Program-made: the position numbers and the translations under genes
In this document: piece after piece, positions 1 through 6,811 of the stretch
Numbering within the stretch: the stretch's first letter is position 1
Layout of the letters: each line of letters starts with the position of its first letter
Origin: CAZQLE01 sp964593905
GTDB taxonomy: Bacteria; Chloroflexota; Anaerolineae; Anaerolineales; Anaerolineaceae
Direction: 5' to 3'
DNA length: 14,332 bases
NCBI GenBank assembly: GCA_964593905.1
Contig: CAZQLE010000095.1
Span: 1-14,332 of the forward strand
The notes under the pieces: generated by a model
Database searches by the model: none
Seen by the model: the letters and a program-made list of their open reading frames with translations, nothing else
What the model was told of the DNA's origin: nothing

Positions 1-1241
1 TTCTCGCGTAGCAGGCGGATGATCGTATCTTCTGCCACGGCTTCGGGATCGGTTTCCAGCGCTTCAGACAGGCGGCCGGCCAGGCGTTCATCACGCCGGG
101 CAGCCATTTCGGCGCGGGTGGGAATGGCAAACACTTTGAGCGGCTGACCGGAGAAAGATTCGATCTGCGCCGGGCGGCGGCGTTCGCGCGGGGTCAGGAA
201 GGTGATTGCAGTTCCCGAGCGGCCGGCGCGGCCGGTGCGGCCGATGCGATGAATGTAGGCTTCTTCGTCGTGGGGGAAGTCGAGGTTAAAGACATGTGAA
301 ACGTTATCAATATCCAGACCGCGGGCGGCGACATCGGTGGCGATGAGCAGCGTGGTGGAACCGCGCCGGAAATGATTGAGCACCTGTTCGCGGCGGGCCT
401 GGTTCAGGTCGCCGTGCAGCGCCTCGGCCGAGAAACCCTGTTGGAAGAGTTCATCAGCCAGTTCCTGCGCGCGGGCCTTGGTGCGGGTGAAGATCAGCGC
501 ACTGGTCACTTCTTCCACAGTCAAGACGCGCACCAGCGCATCCAGTTTGTCATCTTCGCGCACCCAGCAGTAACGCTGCTCGATGCCGGCAACAGTTCGT
601 TTTTCGGGTTGGATCGAAATGGTCTGAGGTGATTTTTGGTAACGTTCGGCCAGCCGGCGAATGGCAACGGGCATGGTGGCCGAGAAAAGCGCCACCTGAC
701 GGCCTTCGGGGGTCTCGGCCAGAATGGTTTCGACATCTTCGATGAAGCCCATTTCGAGCATTTCATCGGCTTCGTCAACCACCATGAATTGGACGGCGGA
801 AAGATCCAGAGCGCCCTGACGCATCAGATCGAGCAGGCGGCCGGGGGTGCCGACCACAATGTCGACCCCGCGTTGAAGCTGGCGGGTCTGCACGGTGTAA
901 GATTGGCCGCCGTAGACGGGCAATACCCGAATATGGCTGCCGCGGGCCAGGGCTGTGGCGGCCGAGGCTACCTGAATCGCCAGTTCGCGGGTGGGGGTTA
1001 ACACCAGGCCGTGGATGCCTTCCGGCTCGATCCGTTCGCCCTGAATGATGGATTGCAGCATGGGCAGTACAAAAGCGGCGGTTTTACCTGTGCCGGTCTG
1101 CGCCTGACCGATTACATCCTGGCCGGTCAGTAAAACCGGAATGGCAGCCGATTGAATCGGGGTGGGCTCTTCAAAACCCATCTGAGAAACTACCTGGACC
1201 AAGTCATCGCTCAGCCCTAATTGATCAAATCCGAAAGTCAT
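1..1241 (-). CDS. DEAD-box ATP-dependent RNA helicase, 3' end cut by window edge
   Basis: An open frame runs from the ATG at 1241 down to the left edge, giving about 413 residues with no stop, so the C-terminus lies outside. All core motifs of the DeaD/CshA/RhlE helicases are present: Q motif around residues 3-30, Walker A AQTGTGKT (47-54), PTRELA (83-88), TPGR (132-135), DEAD (156-159), SAT (187-189), HGDL (276-279), ATDVAARGLD (301-310) and HRIGRTGRAG (331-340). These proteins unwind short RNA duplexes with ATP, typically in ribosome assembly, mRNA turnover or cold adaptation. The start is preceded by GGAG four bases upstream (1246-1249). A charged C-terminal tail has begun by the edge; whether a DbpA-type RNA-binding domain follows cannot be seen. 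The family call is very safe; the paralogue is not determined. Confidence 0.96.
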   Translation of the reverse strand, partial: MTFGFDQLGLSDDLVQVVSQMGFEEPTPIQSAAIPVLLTGQDVIGQAQTGTGKTAAFVLPMLQSIIQGERIEPEGIHGLVLTPTRELAIQVASAATALARGSHIRVLPVYGGQSYTVQTRQLQRGVDIVVGTPGRLLDLMRQGALDLSAVQFMVVDEADEMLEMGFIEDVETILAETPEGRQVALFSATMPVAIRRLAERYQKSPQTISIQPEKRTVAGIEQRYCWVREDDKLDALVRVLTVEEVTSALIFTRTKARAQELADELFQQGFSAEALHGDLNQARREQVLNHFRRGSTTLLIATDVAARGLDIDNVSHVFNLDFPHDEEAYIHRIGRTGRAGRSGTAITFLTPRERRRPAQIESFSGQPLKVFAIPTRAEMAARRDERLAGRLSEALETDPEAVAEDTIIRLLRE

Positions 1242-1262
1242 AATTCTCCAACAAATTTACAC

Positions 1263-1294
1263 AAAAAAACGCCCTGCCTGAAACCGGCAAGGCG
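1263..1294 (-). terminator. Intrinsic-terminator-like hairpin in the helicase leader
   Basis: Read on the minus strand, the arms at 1294-1286 and 1278-1270 form a nine-pair GC-rich stem with one G-U pair and a seven-base loop. Seven uninterrupted Ts follow (1269-1263). This is a textbook Rho-independent terminator. It lies between the helicase promoter (about 1338-1365) and its ribosome site (1246-1249), only 21 bases before the start codon, so it looks like a leader attenuator. The structure is seen directly; its regulatory use is inferred. Confidence 0.75.
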
Positions 1295-1337
1295 CACAAC
1301 CAAGCACGATCACAAAATATGCTTCTTTAACAAACAG

Positions 1338-1365
1338 ATTATAACAGGTTTTTCTCAATTTTCCA
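1338..1365 (-). promoter_or_regulatory. Extended -10 promoter of the helicase gene
   Basis: On the minus strand there is a perfect TATAAT (1343-1338) preceded by TGT (1346-1344), which makes an extended -10 element. A weaker -35, TGGAAA, lies at 1365-1360 with a 16-base spacer. Transcription would start near 1331, giving a leader of about 90 bases that contains the terminator-like hairpin at 1263-1294. Confidence 0.65.
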
Positions 1366-1444
1366 GGGCGATTTTTGATGAAATTAAAAAATTCACCGGG
1401 CGTTGATGCCCCGAAAAGACGCGCAGCGCAGCCGGCGGGTTGTT

Positions 1445-1491
1445 AAAACAACACTGGTTCGGGCGATGTTCGCCCGAACCAGTGTTGTTTT
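1445..1491 (-). terminator. Terminator of the metallo-hydrolase gene (22-bp perfect palindrome)
   Basis: Arms 1445-1466 and 1470-1491 are perfect reverse complements over 22 bp, with a three-base loop (TGT). The element begins 12 bases past the stop codon of the minus-strand hydrolase gene. The outer pairs are A-T, so each RNA strand ends its stem in a short U run; plus-strand T residues continue to 1492. It can therefore work in both directions, but the gene it serves is the minus-strand hydrolase. Confidence 0.8.
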
Positions 1492-1503
1492 TGGTCAGCC
1501 TGT

Positions 1504-2250
1504 TCAGGCGTAGAGCGCTTCGTGCCATTCCTTATGAAAGAACTGGCAAGTGCAGCCGGCGACGGCCTGTTCATAACTGAGCGGTTCTTTGCTCTTGCGG
1601 ATATTGCGCAGATAGATCAGCCGGTTTTCAATTGCCGCAAGATAATTCTCGCGGCCGAAGATCGGCGCGCCGTGTGCAGGCAGCAGGGTGAGATCGGCGT
1701 ATTCTTTCAGTTTTTCCAGTGAGGCGATATGATCATCCAACTGTGGAAAATCAAGCGAGGGCAAAATGGCCTGTCCGTCATTGGTCTGCATCAGATCATC
1801 ACCGACATGGATGAAGGCATCGTTGATAATGGTGTAGACCGCGCAGGGGGCGTGGCCGGGCATGACGATGAATTTGAATTTAAAGCTGCCAAAGGTCACT
1901 TCGTCGCCATCGGCCAGTTTTTGGCTGGGGGTAAAGAAGCGCTGTTCGTCGCGGGGCAGCATGCGCAGGGTTTTCATAAAGTTTTCGCTGCCCAGTACCG
2001 GGGTTTTGGGCAAAACCTTCAGGCCGCTGATATGGTCGGTGTGAAAATGAGAAATCAACACCTGCTGCAGGGTGTACTCATTTTCGGTCAAATCTTCCAG
2101 TACATCGGCGGCGTGAACTTCATACCCCGCGTCGATGAGCATGACCTGCTGTCCGTTAAAAAACGTATAAAGGTTAAACCCAAAATGTTTACCCGGTTCG
2201 GGAGGGAACTGATACAGCAAAAACTGATCGGCGAGGGTAATCTTCTGCAT
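1504..2250 (-). CDS. Metallo-beta-lactamase-fold hydrolase
   Basis: A 248-residue protein with the full metal-site pattern of the metallo-beta-lactamase superfamily: HFHTDH at residues 68-73 after LIDAG (38-42), then H133 in PGHAP, D151 in HVGDD, and H193 in PAHGAP. These ligands bind two metal ions in glyoxalase II-like and related hydrolases. A C-terminal helical tail with two cysteines (CTC, 233-235) and a late histidine-containing stretch resembles the extra C-terminal part of LACTB2-like members. The substrate cannot be read from the sequence. The ATG at 2250 is chosen because AGGAG (2257-2261) lies six bases upstream. In-frame ATGs at 2328 and 2301 fall inside the promoter at 2300-2328 and so cannot be used from that transcript. 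No signal peptide is seen, so it is probably cytoplasmic. Confidence 0.9.
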   Translation of the reverse strand: MQKITLADQFLLYQFPPEPGKHFGFNLYTFFNGQQVMLIDAGYEVHAADVLEDLTENEYTLQQVLISHFHTDHISGLKVLPKTPVLGSENFMKTLRMLPRDEQRFFTPSQKLADGDEVTFGSFKFKFIVMPGHAPCAVYTIINDAFIHVGDDLMQTNDGQAILPSLDFPQLDDHIASLEKLKEYADLTLLPAHGAPIFGRENYLAAIENRLIYLRNIRKSKEPLSYEQAVAGCTCQFFHKEWHEALYA

Positions 2251-2299
2251 TACTTGCTCCTGAGAAAGGCCATTCCATAGATTCCTGGGGGTTGCATTC

Positions 2300-2328
2300 A
2301 TTATCCTAAAAACGGGCGGTTTTGGCAA
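2300..2328 (-). promoter_or_regulatory. Sigma70-type promoter of the metallo-hydrolase gene
   Basis: On the minus strand TTGCCA (2328-2323) and GATAAT (2305-2300) are separated by exactly 17 bases; each matches the consensus at five of six positions. Start of transcription would be near 2293, about 43 bases before the ATG at 2250. This decides the gene start against the longer frame. Confidence 0.7.
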
Positions 2329-2509
2329 TGTTAGCGAGAGGATTCATTGGCAGCCAGTTTAAAACAGGGCGTATTTCTTGTTTTGCTGACAGATTCTACA
2401 AAAAAGTGCGAAATTAGGCTACAATCATACGAATTAATCACCTGGTGACAACTCTACTTTTGGAAAATTGATGGACAGGGTAGGATTTGCACCGAAAACT
2501 GGAGCTTGT

Positions 2510-4282
2510 ATGGAAACCGGATCTTATGAAATTATTGACGGCAAAGTCATCCTGCGCATTCGCGACCGCATTTGCGATACGCCGGAACGTTTACTCAACA
2601 GTCAGCTATTCGCGGTGATTTTGCGCCGTTGTGTGGCCGATCTTGAGCGACATAATTCTCATTTGCTCAATATTTTCAATCGAAAGCCGGTGACCAATAG
2701 CGATTTGCACCTGCTGGTGAGAACACTGGGCTTTTTAACAAAGCTGCCGGCCGATCTGGTGCCCAAAGTGGTCGAAGGTTCAGATCAGTTTTTCCGTGAC
2801 CCGATGATGTTCAACGATTTTGTTGAATATCTATACAACCACTGGCGCAGTTTGCAGCGTTTAATCATCTGTGATTCGGAAGGTGACCGGTTTGATAAGC
2901 GCCCCTACCGCACCTTTCACAGCACGGTTGAAACCCTGACCCATCTGGTGCGCAGCACTTACCGCGATATTCAAGAGAACATTACCGGCAAGCACCCCTC
3001 CATTTATCGCCAGGTGCGTTCTGGCGCTGAGATCGCGACCATTGCGCTGCCCAAAGATCTGTATTACCCCGAGAGCTATTCCACCCGTCTGGGGGCGGTG
3101 CCGGTAATCCGGCAGGTGTTGATTTACCCACCGCTCATCTTTAACCCGCCGATGAACAAACGCACCGGGGTATTTGAACGGGTTTATTCCAACCCGCTGG
3201 ATGCTTTGAATGTAAAGAAAAATGACTGGCTGTGTTACCCCGCCAAGGTGGGCTCACTGCTGATTATGATTTATTTTTCGCTGCGTTATTTTGAACTGGG
3301 TTTTTCGCTTTCGAACCTGTTTGAGCTGGCCGAAGATGATTTTATTCACCGCAAACCGGATGCCGTTTTTCTATACGGCGTTCCCGAGCAAGATTTCCCC
3401 AGCCTGGGGCAGGGCCAGACGATCTTTTATGATGACGAAGCCAGTGATATGTTGATTGCCGCCATCCCCGATCACAAAAAATTCGGATATTTTGGCTATC
3501 TCAAAAAGATGGTGTTGACGCTGCACAATATCAAGATCATGAAAATGGGGCGCATGCCGTTTCATGGCGCGATGGTCAACCTTTCGGTGCGCGGCAGCGG
3601 CAGCCACAATGTGCTGGTGATGGGCGATACCGGGGCGGGAAAATCGGAAACGCTGGAAGCGCTGCGCAACATCGGTTCGGACGATATCGAGGATATCACC
3701 ATCATTGCCGATGATATGGGTTCGCTGGAACTGGATGAGCATGGGCGCGTGATGGGTTATGGCACCGAGACCGGCGCGTTTGTGCGCCTGGATGACCTGA
3801 AACCGGGCTATGCATTCGGGCAGATCGATCGCACGATCATTATGAGCCCCAGCGAGGTTAACGCGCGCGTGGTGCTGCCTGTGACGACGTACGACACGAT
3901 CACCCGCGGTTACCCGATTGACCTGGTATTGTATGCCAATAACTATGAAGCGGTGGATGCGGATCATCCTGAAATTGAGCGGATCGCCACCGCAGACCAG
4001 GCGCTGGAGATCTTCCGCGCCGGCAAAGTGATGAGCAAGGGCACCACCACGTCCACCGGCCAGGTTCAGACGTATTTTGCCAATGTTTTTGGCCCCACAC
4101 AATATCAAGAGGAGCACGAAGTGTTGGCGCGCAAATTCTTTGACGCTTTTTATGCCGCAGATGTGTTTGTGGGGCAGATGCGCACCCAACTGGGGATTGC
4201 CGGACGCGAAGAAACCGGCCCTGAGAGTTCGGCCCATGCGCTGTTGCGTATGCTGCAAACAGCGGGGCATATGCGAAAATAA
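2510..4282 (+). CDS. Divergent ATP-type phosphoenolpyruvate carboxykinase (PEPCK)-family protein
   Basis: From the ATG at 2510 (GGAG at 2501-2504, five-base spacer) the protein has 590 residues; an ATG at 2471 would give 603. Residues here are numbered from the 2510 start. The C-terminal half follows the ATP-PEPCK pattern: YFGYLKK (327-333) matches the YxGExKK site, H352 sits 19 residues after the second lysine as in the E. coli enzyme (recalled, not aligned by program), then P-loop GDTGAGKSE (372-380), an Asp pair (401-402), NARVVLP (451-457, the NTRxxYP motif) and GTTTSTG (511-517) followed by a YFANVFGP segment. PEPCK interconverts oxaloacetate and PEP. The P-loop reads more like HPr kinase, a same-fold relative, than the usual GxSGTGKT. 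The first 200 residues match no domain I recognise. A TACAAT at 2420-2425 may be its -10, without a good -35. Catalysis is plausible but unproven; it could be a kinase-like paralogue. Confidence 0.78.
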   Translation: METGSYEIIDGKVILRIRDRICDTPERLLNSQLFAVILRRCVADLERHNSHLLNIFNRKPVTNSDLHLLVRTLGFLTKLPADLVPKVVEGSDQFFRDPMMFNDFVEYLYNHWRSLQRLIICDSEGDRFDKRPYRTFHSTVETLTHLVRSTYRDIQENITGKHPSIYRQVRSGAEIATIALPKDLYYPESYSTRLGAVPVIRQVLIYPPLIFNPPMNKRTGVFERVYSNPLDALNVKKNDWLCYPAKVGSLLIMIYFSLRYFELGFSLSNLFELAEDDFIHRKPDAVFLYGVPEQDFPSLGQGQTIFYDDEASDMLIAAIPDHKKFGYFGYLKKMVLTLHNIKIMKMGRMPFHGAMVNLSVRGSGSHNVLVMGDTGAGKSETLEALRNIGSDDIEDITIIADDMGSLELDEHGRVMGYGTETGAFVRLDDLKPGYAFGQIDRTIIMSPSEVNARVVLPVTTYDTITRGYPIDLVLYANNYEAVDADHPEIERIATADQALEIFRAGKVMSKGTTTSTGQVQTYFANVFGPTQYQEEHEVLARKFFDAFYAADVFVGQMRTQLGIAGREETGPESSAHALLRMLQTAGHMRK

Positions 4283-4357
4283 CCCTGCCGCCCAGGCCCA
4301 CGCCATACGTGATATTTTTGGCTGATAAGCGGCTCTTGCAGGAAGAATGTATAAAAT

Positions 4358-4404
4358 ACCGCGTCGGGTTTTGCTCCTTGAGATCAACACCCGGCGCGGT
4401 TTTT
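4358..4404 (+). terminator. Terminator hairpin between the PEPCK-like gene and the methyltransferase
   Basis: Arms 4358-4369 and 4389-4400 pair over 12 bases with one G-U pair and a 19-base loop, followed by a T run (4400-4404). It ends the PEPCK-like transcript. The T run directly abuts the next gene's ribosome site AGGGG (4405-4409), so it may also act as a leader control for the methyltransferase. A TATAAA at 4350-4355 lies just before it but lacks a credible -35. Confidence 0.75.
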
Positions 4405-4415
4405 AGGGGCGCCAG

Positions 4416-5384
4416 ATGTCTGATCCGTCTTTTTTGTTTCCCTCGCGCACATTACGCGACCTGACCCGCCTGCTGCGCTGGCGCTTTAAGCGCCATGCCG
4501 GCCAGACGCTGCGCGAAGTCTATGATCTGGACCCGGCGTTTCTGGAGCCGGAGCCAGCCTTGCAGTCTTTTACGGTGGCGCATCAGGCCGAGATTATCAC
4601 GATTCTGAAAAATCCGCTGGGCTTCGAAGCCGTGTTGGATGTGTTTGTCACTTCAGCACTGGAGTTCACCTATGCCAGCAACCAGTTTATTAACCTGGAT
4701 GCGGCTGAACGGCAGTTGTTTCGCAAGTTGTATGCTGCTTATCTGGGGCAAATTTTGGCGCTGCTGCAGCGCGCCGCCGGCCAGGATGCACTGCAAGCAG
4801 AATTGCCTGCACTGCTGCATGAACATTTTCTGGCGCTGCGCGCCAACCTCGAACGGTTTTTTGACCCTGAACTGCGCCGCGAGGTTGAGAAGAATGTGAT
4901 TCTGACCCCGGTGGTTTGCGCCCATTATTCGCCCGAATTTCAGTTGCGCCTGCTGCGCCTGGCGGTGGAGGATCTGGTGGAGCCGGTTTTGGATCTGGGC
5001 TGCGGCAAACAGGGTGCGCTGGTGCAATATCTGCGTGAACAGGGGGTTGAGGCGGTGGGGGTGGACCGGCTGGTGGACGACTTGCCCGGTTTGCGGATTG
5101 CCGATTGGGAGACTGTGCGCTTTTCACCGGGCAAATGGGGCACGATACTTTCGCACATGGCTTTCAGTCACCATTTTCAGTTTCATCACCATTACCGTTA
5201 TGGCCGGGCGCGCACCTATGCGCGCCAGTATCGGGCCATGTTGGATGCATTAAAGCCGGGGGGCAGCCTGGTGTATGCGCCGGGACTGCCGTTTATTGAA
5301 ACACTGCCGGGCGAAGCGTTTGTGGTGTACACCTGGCCGGTGAACGGTGAGGCGGCCACAGCCACGCGGGTGACCAGAGTTTGA
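4416..5384 (+). CDS. Class I SAM-dependent methyltransferase, substrate unknown
   Basis: A 322-residue protein with two parts. Residues 1-165 are predicted mostly helical and match nothing I recognise. Residues 166-322 form a Rossmann-type methyltransferase domain: motif I VLDLGCGK (191-198), acidic-loop GVDR (215-218), and LKPGG (279-283) at the usual late position. These bind S-adenosylmethionine. A histidine-rich segment, SHHFQFHHHY (251-260), sits where motif IV substrate residues often lie and is unusual. The ATG at 4416 has AGGGG six bases upstream. There is no signal peptide or membrane segment, so it should be cytoplasmic. It follows the PEPCK-like gene after a terminator hairpin, so the two may or may not be co-transcribed. 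The methyltransferase fold is sure; whether it acts on a small molecule, protein or RNA is not known. Confidence 0.82.
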   Translation: MSDPSFLFPSRTLRDLTRLLRWRFKRHAGQTLREVYDLDPAFLEPEPALQSFTVAHQAEIITILKNPLGFEAVLDVFVTSALEFTYASNQFINLDAAERQLFRKLYAAYLGQILALLQRAAGQDALQAELPALLHEHFLALRANLERFFDPELRREVEKNVILTPVVCAHYSPEFQLRLLRLAVEDLVEPVLDLGCGKQGALVQYLREQGVEAVGVDRLVDDLPGLRIADWETVRFSPGKWGTILSHMAFSHHFQFHHHYRYGRARTYARQYRAMLDALKPGGSLVYAPGLPFIETLPGEAFVVYTWPVNGEAATATRVTRV

Positions 5385-5438
5385 TGCGTTTTTTTGGCCT
5401 CTTTGCCGGCCAGGAATCAAAGTGGGGTTTTCCAGGTC

Positions 5439-5467
5439 TTGACAATTCGTTTTGTTTTGGCTATTCT
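5439..5467 (+). promoter_or_regulatory. Promoter of the MFS exporter / ArsR-type regulator operon
   Basis: A perfect -35 TTGACA (5439-5444) is followed after 17 bases by TATTCT (5462-5467), four of six matches to the -10 consensus. Transcription would start near 5474, inside the operator dyad at 5466-5497. The strong -35 with an operator over the start point is what a tightly repressed promoter looks like. Confidence 0.75.
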
Positions 5468-5497
5468 ATATACGTAGTTAAATAACTACGTATATAG
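5466..5497 (+). promoter_or_regulatory. Operator: perfect 15-bp inverted repeat over the transcription start
   Basis: The arms CTATATACGTAGTTA (5466-5480) and TAACTACGTATATAG (5483-5497) are perfect reverse complements separated by AA. The dyad begins within the -10 and covers the predicted start point, and its right end touches the ribosome site AGGGAG (5496-5501). A dimeric winged-helix repressor is the expected ligand. The best candidate is the ArsR-type protein at 6812-7909, the next gene of the same operon. The dyad is seen; the binding partner is inferred. Confidence 0.8.
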
Positions 5498-5508
5498 GGA
5501 GCTGGATC

Positions 5509-6759
5509 ATGAAATGGCAAACGATTAAGAACCCGGCCGTATTGCGGATTGGGTTTTCAGAAACGGTCAGTGCGATTGGCGATTGGATTACCATGATGGC
5601 GGTGTTTGCCATGCTGGTTTTTCGCGGCGGCGGGGGGGTGGTTGAAAGCAGCGGGGTCTTTCTGGCCGGGCTGCTGCCCATTTTGCCGGCCAGCATGGCG
5701 GCCGGCTGGTTGTGCGACCGGGTGGACCGCCGTACCCTGATGGTGGTCAGCCAGATTGGCTCGGGCATTGTGGTGAGCGGGTTGTTTTTTGTGCGCGAGC
5801 CGTGGCTGATTTACCTGCTGCTGGCGCTGCAGGCCGTTTCGATCTCGGTTATGACCCCGGCCCGCCAGGCGGTGATCCCCACGCTGGTAACGCAAGACGA
5901 ACTGGTAAAGGCAAATGCCCTGTTGCAGCAATTGGCCAGCCTGACCAAGATCGGCGCGCCCATGCTGGCGGGTGCTGTGCTGGCGGTGTTGAACCCGCAT
6001 CAGGCGGTGCTGCTGGATGTGGCGTCTTTTTTCATTTCGGCGGCGGTGCTTTCGCGGCTGCCGGCTTTGCCCCCCACCGCCAAAAGCGCTGCTGCGGCTC
6101 AAACCGGGGTTTCAGAGCTGCCTGTTTCGGGGCTGCAACTGCTGCGCCGGAGTGCAGATTTGCAGCGCTTGTTTGTGGGTGTGTTTTTTAGCATTGCGGT
6201 GATTGTGGGGTTCGATGTTCTCGCTACGGTCTTCATTCGGGATGAGCTGGGCCGGGGCGAATCCTTTTTTGGGATGAGCATTGGGCTGGTGGGCGCCGGC
6301 ACACTGCTGTCATCGCTCTGGCTGATGGTTCGTAAGCGCGGGGTGTCACCCTGGCGTGATCTTGCCCTTGGGATGCTGCTGCTGGGAACCATCCCCCTGA
6401 CGCTGGCGGTCTCGGGGTTGATTGGTCAGGCGGAGGTTGGGCTGGTTTTGATGCTGGCAGGTTGTTTGCTGGGTGGGATGGGCAATGGTTTTGTGCATAT
6501 CCAATCGGCTACCCTGCTGCAGCTCTCTTCTCCGCCGGCGATGCTGGGCCGGGCGGGTGGCATGATGCAAAGCACGGCCACTGCCGGGCAGTTGATCGGC
6601 GTGTTGGCGACGCCGCTGCTGGTGCCGGGGCTGCTCTCGCTGACCGAGTTCTTTATCATCTCAGCGGTGTTAATGGCGCTGTGTGCCGGCTGGGTTGCTG
6701 TACAATGGAAAGGGTCGAAAAAGTCTGCCATTGCCGAGATGCAGCAAACGGTTTCTTGA
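5509..6759 (+). CDS. Major facilitator superfamily exporter (MFS_3/EntS/macrolide-efflux type)
   Basis: A 416-residue hydrophobic protein with about twelve membrane segments. The MFS motif A is clear in the loop after the second helix, GWLCDRVDRR (66-75). It is followed by the TPARQAVIPTLV stretch (116-127) and the LVKANAL element (132-138) typical of the EntS/MefA-like branch of proton-driven exporters. A polar central loop around residues 182-206 separates the two halves. The start has AGGGAG seven bases upstream. The gene is first in an operon with the ArsR-type regulator 52 bases downstream, under an operator-covered promoter, which suggests ligand-induced export of a drug, metabolite or siderophore-like compound. 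The substrate cannot be told from sequence. Length is normal for the family and no break is seen. Confidence 0.92.
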   Translation: MKWQTIKNPAVLRIGFSETVSAIGDWITMMAVFAMLVFRGGGGVVESSGVFLAGLLPILPASMAAGWLCDRVDRRTLMVVSQIGSGIVVSGLFFVREPWLIYLLLALQAVSISVMTPARQAVIPTLVTQDELVKANALLQQLASLTKIGAPMLAGAVLAVLNPHQAVLLDVASFFISAAVLSRLPALPPTAKSAAAAQTGVSELPVSGLQLLRRSADLQRLFVGVFFSIAVIVGFDVLATVFIRDELGRGESFFGMSIGLVGAGTLLSSLWLMVRKRGVSPWRDLALGMLLLGTIPLTLAVSGLIGQAEVGLVLMLAGCLLGGMGNGFVHIQSATLLQLSSPPAMLGRAGGMMQSTATAGQLIGVLATPLLVPGLLSLTEFFIISAVLMALCAGWVAVQWKGSKKSAIAEMQQTVS

Positions 6760-6811
6760 TCGGCCGTCTTCCAGCGGCTGATTTCCGCTCCGAATTTTTA
6801 AGGGGTCTTTT

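Noticed and set aside
1382..1415. A second terminator on the minus strand before the helicase promoter (T run with CCCGG/GGGGC nearby)
   Set aside because: Only about four consecutive pairs can form and the stem is bulged; too weak to call beside the clear elements on either side.
1729..2280. Plus-strand open frame of 183 codons
   Set aside because: It is antisense to the metallo-hydrolase, whose metal ligands are all present in the other strand's frame.
2251..2328. N-terminal extension of the metallo-hydrolase from an ATG at 2328
   Set aside because: The extra codons overlap the -35 and -10 of its own promoter and precede the predicted transcription start; the ATG at 2250 has a good AGGAG site.
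3371..4390. Long minus-strand open frame of 339 codons
   Set aside because: It lies antisense to the PEPCK-like gene, is rich in His/Arg with no recognisable motif, and the plus-strand frame carries clear family motifs. It is a shadow of GC-rich coding sequence.
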